Shown here piece by piece: positions 1-4,442 of a stretch of DNA of 6,399 nt. The notes under the pieces were generated by a model that saw only the letters and a program-made list of their open reading frames with translations, was not told the DNA's origin and ran no database searches. Every line of letters starts with the position of its first letter. Within the stretch, counting starts at the first letter, position 1. This DNA is from DATAYF01 sp036272735 (GTDB taxonomy: Bacteria > Chloroflexota > Ktedonobacteria > Ktedonobacterales > Ktedonobacteraceae). The stretch spans positions 1 to 6,399 of the forward strand of contig DATAYF010000084.1 in the NCBI GenBank assembly GCA_036272735.1, written 5' to 3'. The translations under genes and the position numbers were made by a program.

Positions 1-88
1 CCCGATAGGCCAGTTGCGTCGTGCGCAAGGCCTGGAACTGTGCAGGATCGGTATGCAGTTTCAATTTGGCGGTGATCAGCTGCTTCAT
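1..88 (-). CDS. tnpB: TnpB (IS200/IS605-family RNA-guided nuclease), N-terminal fragment cut by window edge
   Basis: Reading the minus strand from the ATG at 88-86 gives 29 residues before the window ends, beginning MKQLITAKLKLHTDPAQF and continuing QALRTTQLAYR. This is the typical opening of TnpB/OrfB proteins: a short beta strand of alternating basic and hydrophobic residues, then a 'T..Q...LR.T...YR' helix. TnpB is an RNA-guided DNA endonuclease that maintains its transposon; its RuvC motifs and zinc ribbon would lie outside the window. In-frame ATGs also exist at 106 and 130, but homology begins at 88. A strong promoter at 95-123 places the likely first transcribed base on the A of this ATG, so the two upstream ATGs would not be transcribed from it. 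There is no Shine-Dalgarno sequence in front. The family call rests on recognising a short N terminus, so it is good but not certain. Completeness of the gene cannot be judged. Confidence 0.72.
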   Translation of the reverse strand, partial: MKQLITAKLKLHTDPAQFQALRTTQLAYR

Positions 89-94
89 AGAACA

Positions 95-123
95 AGTGTA
101 CAGCATTTCACAGAGAATGTCAA
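95..123 (-). promoter_or_regulatory. Sigma-70-type promoter for tnpB, predicted leaderless start
   Basis: On the minus strand a perfect TTGACA -35 box (123-118) is followed by a 17-base spacer (117-101) and TACACT as -10 box (100-95), four of six consensus bases. Counting from the -10 box, the expected +1 falls on position 88, the A of the tnpB ATG. The transcript would therefore be leaderless, which agrees with the missing ribosome-binding site. The promoter is inside the element and would travel with it. Confidence 0.65.
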
Positions 124-144
124 ACGCCATATCTGTGAACAATT

Positions 145-762
145 CTACCCAACCCAAGCCCCAAATAAGGACTCGCCATTCCTCCCCAGGCGTGAACGCC
201 GGGGACTCCTGGCTCGGTGGGTTGAGTGATCAGCTTCGAACTGCGCGATCTTACGCTCACCTCTCAGGTGGGCCACCAACTGCCCCAACGTCTCCACCGG
301 ATAGACGATCACTCCATCGACAAGCGCGGCTTCCAGCGCGTCCACAAACACGATTTTCACGTGCTTCTCGCGTGCCAGGGCCACCATTGGCAAGACGCCA
401 TTGGTATGGCGCACGCTGCCATCTAACGAGAGTTCACCTAAGAAAAGCGCCTCGTGCAACACCTCTTCGTCGAAATCGGCCGCGCCGGAGGCAGCTAGTA
501 TGCCTATAGCGATGGGCAAATCATACGCGGGACCTTCTTTGCGTAAATCGGCCGGGGCAAGATTGACCGTGATGCGTTTCTGGGAGAAAAAACCACCGCT
601 GTTCTTGATGGCGGAACGCACGCGCTCTTTCGCCTCATTCACAGCGGCATCGGGGAGACCAACCATCACAAAGGCTGTCAGACCATTCGCAATATCTACT
701 TCAACTTCAACCAACGCGCCTTCAAGACCAACCACAGCGCAGCTACGAACCCTTGCCAACAT
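145..762 (-). pseudogene. comM: ComM/YifB Mg-chelatase-like AAA+ ATPase, N-terminal part only, interrupted by insertion
   Basis: The frame encodes 205 residues. Residues 1-179 match the N-terminal domain of ComM/YifB proteins well: the start MLARVRSCAVVGLEG, the block MVGLPDAAVNEAKERVRSA, then KRITVNLAPADLRKEG and YDLPIAIGIL. ComM is a hexameric helicase that aids branch migration during natural transformation; the full family length is roughly 500 residues. The AAA+ domain with Walker A and B motifs and the C-terminal Mg-chelatase domain are absent. After residue 179 come 26 unrelated, Arg-rich residues encoded by the IS-type hairpin, then a stop at 145-147. The product should be non-functional for helicase activity. 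The remaining 3' part probably lies beyond the element, outside the window. The only purine-rich candidate ribosome site, AAGGG at 776-780, is 13 bases from the ATG, further than usual. Confidence 0.85.
175..213. repeat. IS200/IS605-type subterminal hairpin
   Basis: An imperfect palindrome. The outer stem is GCCA (175-178) with TGGC (210-213). The inner stem is CCCC-GGCG (184-187 and 189-192, with A188 bulged) with CGCC-GGGG (197-204), closed by the four-base loop TGAA (193-196). Short unpaired stretches, TTCCT and ACTCC, separate the outer and inner stems. This layout is characteristic of the ends recognised as single-stranded hairpins by the Y1 transposase of IS200/IS605 elements. It lies between the truncated comM and the tnpB start, and it encodes most of the spurious Arg-rich tail of the interrupted ComM frame. 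Confidence 0.68.
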
Positions 763-826
763 AAACCAGCGCCTACCCTTCTATCATCTCACCGCAAATG
801 CAGATCGGCATATCTTGTATTAAAGC

Positions 827-866
827 AGAGAAATGCATGCTTTATGATTAATTATCACATTTCTCT
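827..866. repeat. AT-rich inverted repeat between moaD-like gene and comM
   Basis: Perfect 9-base arms, AGAGAAATG (827-835) and CATTTCTCT (858-866), flank a 22-base AT-rich centre that itself contains the near-palindrome TGATTAATTATCA. It sits in the 165-base gap between the stop of the MoaD-like gene and the comM start. It could be an operator for comM or a weak terminator for the upstream gene. The absence of a GC-rich stem or a clean T-run argues against a strong terminator. I found no convincing -35/-10 pair for comM in this gap. Confidence 0.5.
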
Positions 867-927
867 TTGCCATACACAGCAAAATAGCATAAATGTCCCT
901 TTGCGCATACCACTTTCGTATTTTTCT

Positions 928-1221
928 CTATAAATGAAAGGTTGCTGGTAGCACTATCACTTCCTGCCCTGGTTGCAATTCTGTTTTCAAGCCGCTATCG
1001 CCGGTAATTAATTCATTATTCACAAAGATTCTGACATGCTCACGCACATGTCCTTCTTCGGTGCACAGATGGTGCCATACCTGCGGGTGTACCTGCGCGA
1101 GCAGTGCGAGCATCTGCTCGACAGTGTTCGCGCTGAGAACAATTTGACTCTTTCCGCCGCTATAGGTACTAAGCGTTGATGGCAAACGTAGCGTTACAGT
1201 TGCTTTTTCTTCCTCGCTCAT
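928..1221 (-). CDS. MoaD/ThiS/CysO-like beta-grasp protein lacking the C-terminal Gly-Gly
   Basis: A protein of 97 residues with the ubiquitin-like beta-grasp pattern of sulfur carriers. An N-terminal strand TVTLRLPSTLSTYSGGK is followed by a helix (about 33-52, NTVEQMLALLAQVHPQVW), then VRIFVNNELI and the block GLKTELQPGQEVIVLPA. The layout most resembles actinobacterial CysO and MoaD-type proteins, which carry activated sulfur as a C-terminal thiocarboxylate for cysteine or molybdopterin synthesis. Those proteins end in Gly-Gly directly after the 'V.ILPA' strand. Here the chain ends PATFHL, and no Gly-Gly appears in the other frames just downstream. The protein therefore should not be adenylated or thiocarboxylated in the usual way. 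It has its own promoter (1362-1390). GGAG at 1237-1240 is 15 bases from the ATG, a long spacing, and no better start is visible. Fold family is fairly sure; function is open. Confidence 0.8.
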   Translation of the reverse strand: MSEEEKATVTLRLPSTLSTYSGGKSQIVLSANTVEQMLALLAQVHPQVWHHLCTEEGHVREHVRIFVNNELITGDSGLKTELQPGQEVIVLPATFHL

Positions 1222-1355
1222 AAAAAATGCTAAAAACTCCTTTAGACAGCGCCGTCAAATGAAGACAGAGAAACATGCCTCGCACGGCACCAGGCGCGCA
1301 AGGAAAGGAAGCGCGGCTGGATGACATGGGAGATCAAGGAATCAAACAGTTATGA
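1222..1355 (-). promoter_or_regulatory. About 130-base 5' leader of the MoaD-like gene
   Basis: From the predicted transcription start near 1355 to the ATG at 1221 there is no gene. The leader contains a GC-rich hairpin (in the minus strand CGCGC, an 11-base pyrimidine-rich loop TTCCTTTCCTT, then GCGCG, roughly 1292-1312), a small TGCC/GGCA stem next to it, and the distant GGAG ribosome site. I do not recognise a known riboswitch class here. In particular there is no obvious molybdenum-cofactor, TPP or SAM-I consensus. Confidence 0.35.
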
Positions 1356-1359
1356 TAAC
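1349..1359. promoter_or_regulatory. Small palindrome at the predicted start site of the MoaD-like transcript
   Basis: GTTAT-G-ATAAC is a perfect five-base-arm palindrome lying just downstream of the -10 box and covering the predicted +1. The position would suit a repressor operator. It is short and AT-rich, so chance is quite possible. Confidence 0.25.
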
Positions 1360-1361
1360 CA

Positions 1362-1390
1362 AGTATACGGGGAGAGATGATGGTTTGCAA
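1362..1390 (-). promoter_or_regulatory. Sigma-70-type promoter for the MoaD-like gene
   Basis: On the minus strand TTGCAA (1390-1385, four of six consensus bases) is followed by a 17-base spacer (1384-1368) and TATACT (1367-1362, five of six). It lies directly after the rhodanese terminator and before the MoaD-like gene, giving that gene its own transcription unit. The expected start is near 1355. Confidence 0.6.
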
Positions 1391-1417
1391 GCACCAAAAT
1401 CATAACACGAAAAGCAC

Positions 1418-1462
1418 AAAAAAACGGAACCCATTCACAAATGCTGCGAAAGATGGGTTCCG
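1418..1462 (-). terminator. Intrinsic terminator of the rhodanese transcript
   Basis: A perfect 10-base-pair stem pairs CGGAACCCAT (1425-1434) with ATGGGTTCCG (1453-1462) across an 18-base loop. In the minus-strand direction the stem is followed at once by seven T residues (the A-run 1418-1424 on the plus strand). This is a textbook intrinsic terminator apart from the large loop. It lies about 90 bases after the rhodanese stop codon. Confidence 0.82.
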
Positions 1463-1526
1463 ATGGCGGTGTTGGTATCCACATCATTGTGGCTCACAAG
1501 GCTGAGCATCTTGAAGATGCCGCCAT
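1463..1526 (-). other. Compact multi-hairpin element directly upstream of the terminator
   Basis: Seven-base arms ATGGCGG (1463-1469) and CCGCCAT (1520-1526) enclose three abutting small hairpins: CCACA/TGTGG with a four-base loop (1479-1492), CTCA/TGAG (1493-1506) and GCATCT/AGATGC with a three-base loop (1506-1520). Adjacent stems share a base at 1506 and at 1520, so not every pair can form at once. The outer stem ends exactly where the terminator stem begins. The arrangement looks like a folded junction in the 3' part of the rhodanese transcript. It is not a tRNA: there is no T-loop consensus and the stem sizes are wrong. I do not recognise a known RNA family. Confidence 0.4.
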
Positions 1527-1541
1527 GCTTTTGTGCGTCTA

Positions 1542-1563
1542 TTTAGCGCTCGTTTAGCGCTCG
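1542..1563. repeat. 11-base perfect tandem duplication at the rhodanese stop codon
   Basis: TTTAGCGCTCG occurs twice in direct succession (1542-1552 and 1553-1563). The duplication covers the end of the rhodanese gene and repeats its last codons and the TAA in a downstream copy, so it probably does not change the protein. It looks like a slippage product. Confidence 0.75.
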
Positions 1564-2405
1564 ATGGGCGCTCCGATCAAGCTGCCCCATTCGGTCCACG
1601 AGCCGTCGTAATTGCGTACGTGCTCGTAGCCCAACAGGTAGCGCAACACAAACCAGGTATGGCTGCTACGCTCACCGATACGGCAATAGGCGACAATATC
1701 CTTATCAGATGTCACACCTTTACCCGCGTAGAGCGCCTGTAGCTCTTCAACGGGCTTGAAGGTGCCATCTTCGCGGACAGTAGACGCCCAGGGGACATTT
1801 GCCGCGCCTGGAATATGGCCGCCGCGTTGTGCACCTTCCTGGGGAAGGTTTGCAGGTGCCAGTAATTCGCCACTGTACTCGCCGGGAGAGCGGACATCAA
1901 CCGTCGCGAAATCGCTATTGCCCAGCGATGCAACGATCTGGTCGCGGAATATACGTATATCAGCCTGGGGTCCTGCTGCAACGTAATTGGTACGGGGATA
2001 TGAAGCCGCTTCAGTGGTAATTTCGCGCTTGTCGGCCAACCATTTTACACGACCACCGTTGAGTAGGCGTACGTCATTGTGACCGTAGTACTTGAAAATC
2101 CACAAAGCCCAGGCAGCAAACCAGTTGTTGTTGTCACCATACAAGACGATAGTGGTATCATTGCTGACACCAGCCTCGCTCAATAGCGACTCAAGCTGTT
2201 CCTTGCTCACTGGAGCGCGCACGACCTGGTCCTGCAATTGTGTCTGCCAGTTAAAGCCAACAGCTCCGGGAATGTGGCCCTCATCGTAGGATTTGGTGTT
2301 CACGTCCACCTCAATGATCCTTACCTTGGGATCATCGAGATGAGCCTGTACCCAATCAGCATCAACCAGTGCTTCGGGATGTTTGTAGCCCAATAATTCA
2401 GACAT
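1554..2405 (-). CDS. Thiosulfate sulfurtransferase, two-domain rhodanese
   Basis: A protein of 283 residues from the ATG at 2405. It moves a sulfane sulfur from thiosulfate to an acceptor such as cyanide or a thiol, in the cytoplasm (no signal peptide). There are two rhodanese domains, about residues 10-140 and 160-280. The N-terminal one lacks the catalytic Cys (VLYGDNNNWFAAWALWIFK). The C-terminal one carries CRIGERSS, with the catalytic Cys at about 241. The CRxGER loop indicates thiosulfate rather than 3-mercaptopyruvate as donor. The ending NYDGSWTEWGSLIGAPIE is typical of actinobacterial CysA-type sulfurtransferases, and the length is normal. A longer frame starts at 2432, but AGGAGG lies five bases before the 2405 ATG and homology begins after it, so I chose 2405. 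The neighbouring MoaD-like gene suggests a link to sulfur transfer, but the two are separated by a terminator and a new promoter. Confidence 0.93.
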   Translation of the reverse strand: MSELLGYKHPEALVDADWVQAHLDDPKVRIIEVDVNTKSYDEGHIPGAVGFNWQTQLQDQVVRAPVSKEQLESLLSEAGVSNDTTIVLYGDNNNWFAAWALWIFKYYGHNDVRLLNGGRVKWLADKREITTEAASYPRTNYVAAGPQADIRIFRDQIVASLGNSDFATVDVRSPGEYSGELLAPANLPQEGAQRGGHIPGAANVPWASTVREDGTFKPVEELQALYAGKGVTSDKDIVAYCRIGERSSHTWFVLRYLLGYEHVRNYDGSWTEWGSLIGAPIER

Positions 2406-2410
2406 GTAAG

Positions 2411-2416
2411 CCTCCT
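2411..2416 (-). promoter_or_regulatory. Ribosome-binding site that fixes the rhodanese start
   Basis: AGGAGG on the minus strand, five bases before the ATG at 2405. It lies inside the longer frame that starts at 2432, which makes that upstream ATG unlikely to be used. Confidence 0.85.
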
Positions 2417-2437
2417 GTAGAGATATCAACACTCGTT

Positions 2438-2483
2438 CAATCGGTACCGTGAGCCGATTGCCCCAGAAGACGTTCGCCTTCTG
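2438..2483 (-). promoter_or_regulatory. Two successive hairpins in the rhodanese leader
   Basis: The first pairs CAATCGG (2438-2444) with CCGATTG (2454-2460), seven perfect pairs and a nine-base loop. The second pairs CAGAAG (2464-2469) with CTTCTG (2478-2483), six pairs and an eight-base loop. They are three bases apart and about 30 bases before the start codon, and no T-run follows. They may form a regulatory or stabilising leader structure. I do not recognise a riboswitch consensus. Confidence 0.4.
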
Positions 2484-2649
2484 ATGCAGACCGACCTCCG
2501 CTACCTCAACAGATCACAACAGCGCAGCCATTTGATTTATTCCCGACTTTTATGGTTTTTTGGGAAGAACCTGTGTATAAATTGCACATATGGCTTGATA
2601 CCAGGCTACATCGCGCGCTTATAAGCCAGGATGAGATAAACAACGTTGT
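2484..2649. other. Intergenic stretch between the binding-protein gene and the rhodanese leader
   Basis: No gene is visible. It holds the 12-base palindrome AACAACGTTGTT (2639-2650) abutting the binding-protein stop, an imperfect 7-base-arm hairpin (2601-2630, one mismatch) that may be a weak terminator without a T-run, and the palindrome GCTTATAAGC (2617-2626). The stretch must contain the rhodanese promoter if that gene is transcribed separately, but I found no convincing -35/-10 pair. Confidence 0.35.
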
Positions 2650-4401
2650 TCATTGGTATTGGCCTGTATCAGCGCATGGAGTCGCTGTAGAGAGATAGAT
2701 AGACCCCCAATCGTCCTGCGGGATGAAGTTTTGTGCGTTATCGACGATGCCAACAACACAGGATTTACGCACGGAGGACGTGGTGTTCTGAAACCGTGGT
2801 ATCCAGACCACGTCATTGACCAACTGCTGCTCCGCCTGGTTGTATTGCTTGATGCGGGCTGCCGGATTCGGGTTAGCATCCGCCTCCTCCATCAGTTGCT
2901 GATTGGCCTGCTGCTCGGCTGCGGCAGACGAATGATTCTGGCCATAATTAAAACCGTTCTTGGATGAATCTTTGCCGAAGATCAATGTCAACCAGTCCTG
3001 TGGATCGGGATAATCCGCGCTCCAATAGAGCGCCCACATTTGCAAGCCGTTGGGATTATTCAGCGAGTTGTTGCGAGCAGTGATGAGGGTCGTCTGGTCT
3101 ACATCATTGATTTTAACCGTCACGCCCAGGGTATTCTTCCACATCTGTTGCACGGCTGCATATTCATCTCTGGCAGCCGCGGAGCCTTGTGTCGAGACCG
3201 TGATGGTAACGGGCGGGAAGGTGGCGGGTGTCAAGCCTTCCTCTCGCAAGCCCTCTTGAAAAACCTGCTTGGCCAGGTTAGGATTGCAGTTCGTATTACT
3301 GGTGCCCAGCGGCCCGGTCAGATTCGGGTTATAGCCGGACATGCCGGTCGGGATGATATGATTGGTGGCAATCACCGTGTCTTTGTAGATATTGTGAGCG
3401 ATTTCGTCTTTGTTCACCGCTAATGCAAAAGCCTGGCGGATCTTAACGTTGTCAAACGGCTTCACCAGGTAGTTCATGGTATAGAATTGCACTTCCAGCA
3501 AAGGGACCTGGTGGAATTGTCCATTCGGGAGTGCTCTGGCTGCGGCTGATTGTGCTGATGGTACAGGTGCCTGATCAACCTGGTTGGCCTGGTATGCCTT
3601 ATAGGTAGTATCGTTCTGCTGGAAGATAGGCATGACGACCTTTTTCACCTTTGGCTTGGGTCCAAAAAAGTTGGGATTGGGGACGAAATCGACCTCTTTC
3701 CCGTGAATGTACTTATCCACTTTGAATGGGCCATCACCGCCGATGCCCTGGCTCAAATGATCGGCGAAGTTGTTCCCATACTTGTCGATCATGCTCTTTT
3801 CAACGACGTACGAGGTCTGGTAGGTCAGCGTTTGCAGAAAATACGCGGCTCGTTTGTTGGCGATCAGGATCACGGTCTGATTATCGGGCGTCAAAATACT
3901 ATCGTTGATCAGGCTCTTGATCTGGCCCGAGTAGCGCTTGTCCGAATCTTTAATCAGTCCCAAATAAAGTGGCGCAACCGGTGACTTGAGGTCAGGTTCA
4001 AGTGCACGGTCGATGCTGTAAGCAACATCTGCCGAGGTCAGTGGTTTACCATCACTGAACTTCAAATTGGGTTTCAGTTTGAAGGTCCAGGTCAGTCCAT
4101 CAGACGATACCGAGTGCGAGGCTGCGAGTTCATCGCGTACCTGAAGGTGGTCATCGAGCTGGACCAGGCCGGTGAAGGCCATATTAATGACAGTAATGGC
4201 AGATGACTCAGTAGCAAGTGCAGGGTCAAACGTGGCAACGTCTGAGTAACCGCTGAGTGGGAGCACGAGAATCTGCTGGTTCGCAGGAGCCATGCCCTTT
4301 GTTTGCGATGTGGTGCTGCCGCCGCAAGCGGTTAGCAGCATCGTAGCCAGGCTAAAAAGAATGAGCAGGATCATCTGCGGGCTTCTCTTGCCAGAATACA
4401 T
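2650..4401 (-). CDS. Family 5 extracellular solute-binding lipoprotein (DppA/OppA/NikA type)
   Basis: A protein of 583 residues, a normal length for this family. The N terminus has a lipoprotein signal: basic K5 R6, a hydrophobic stretch of about 10-22, and lipobox L23-T-A-C26, so the mature protein is anchored by Cys26 to the membrane, facing outside. Family 5 hallmarks follow: LATESSAITVINMAFTGLVQ near 62-81, SDGLTWTFKLKPNLKFSDGK then LTSADVAYSIDRAL near 100-135, KIRQAFALAVNKDEI, and ALYWSADYPDPQDWLTLIFG. Such proteins bind oligopeptides, nickel chelates, haem or other ligands and deliver them to DppBC-type permeases. Here no such permease is present; the gene lies 41 bases behind a FecCD-type ATPase, probably in the same operon. 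GGGAGG (4410-4415) is eight bases before the ATG and supports this start. The ligand cannot be told from sequence. Confidence 0.92.
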   Translation of the reverse strand: MYSGKRSPQMILLILFSLATMLLTACGGSTTSQTKGMAPANQQILVLPLSGYSDVATFDPALATESSAITVINMAFTGLVQLDDHLQVRDELAASHSVSSDGLTWTFKLKPNLKFSDGKPLTSADVAYSIDRALEPDLKSPVAPLYLGLIKDSDKRYSGQIKSLINDSILTPDNQTVILIANKRAAYFLQTLTYQTSYVVEKSMIDKYGNNFADHLSQGIGGDGPFKVDKYIHGKEVDFVPNPNFFGPKPKVKKVVMPIFQQNDTTYKAYQANQVDQAPVPSAQSAAARALPNGQFHQVPLLEVQFYTMNYLVKPFDNVKIRQAFALAVNKDEIAHNIYKDTVIATNHIIPTGMSGYNPNLTGPLGTSNTNCNPNLAKQVFQEGLREEGLTPATFPPVTITVSTQGSAAARDEYAAVQQMWKNTLGVTVKINDVDQTTLITARNNSLNNPNGLQMWALYWSADYPDPQDWLTLIFGKDSSKNGFNYGQNHSSAAAEQQANQQLMEEADANPNPAARIKQYNQAEQQLVNDVVWIPRFQNTTSSVRKSCVVGIVDNAQNFIPQDDWGSIYLSTATPCADTGQYQ

Positions 4402-4409
4402 AGGTGATT

Positions 4410-4415
4410 CCTCCC
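4410..4415 (-). promoter_or_regulatory. Ribosome-binding site of the solute-binding protein gene
   Basis: GGGAGG on the minus strand, eight bases before the ATG at 4401, in the 41-base gap after the ATPase stop. No promoter is visible in this gap, which supports read-through transcription from the ATPase gene. Confidence 0.8.
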
Positions 4416-4442
4416 TTTCAGTAGAGCATAAAAAATTTGATG

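Larger units (their letters stand above)
1..220 (-). mobile_element. Left part of an IS200/IS605-type (tnpB) element inserted in comM
   Basis: The segment combines an IS200/IS605-style imperfect palindrome (175-213), a promoter (95-123) and the start of tnpB (88), all immediately after the point where ComM similarity ends. Elements of this family have subterminal hairpins instead of terminal inverted repeats and make no target-site duplication, so the exact border cannot be fixed from one side. The last ComM-like residue is near position 226, which puts the border at about 213-226. No tnpA (Y1 transposase) is visible; the element may be a tnpB-only copy, or tnpA may lie beyond the window. Confidence 0.6.

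Noticed and set aside
21..823. Long plus-strand frames opposite comM (21-509 and 401-823)
   Set aside because: Antisense shadows of the comM coding region and hairpin; low-complexity Arg/Pro-rich translation and no family resemblance.
1435..1509. A 24-codon minus-strand frame (starts MLSLVSHNDVDTNTAIG) that ends inside the terminator loop, like a leader peptide
   Set aside because: No good ribosome site, no run of a regulatory amino acid, and it follows the rhodanese gene rather than leading the next one. Chance frame is more likely.
1463..1526. tRNA or T-box-like reading of the multi-hairpin element
   Set aside because: No T-loop or anticodon-arm consensus, wrong stem sizes, and no T-box antiterminator motif next to the terminator.
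2406..2432. Upstream ATG at 2432 as the rhodanese start (nine extra residues)
   Set aside because: The strong AGGAGG at 2411-2416 sits inside this stretch and serves the 2405 ATG. Homology also begins after 2405.
2572..2580. TTATACACA on the minus strand, which fits the DnaA-box consensus TTWTNCACA
   Set aside because: A single box with no cluster, no DnaA gene and no AT-rich unwinding region. Expected by chance.
2601..2630. Hairpin after the binding-protein gene as its intrinsic terminator
   Set aside because: The stem has a central mismatch and no T-run follows. Kept only as a weak candidate within the intergenic description.
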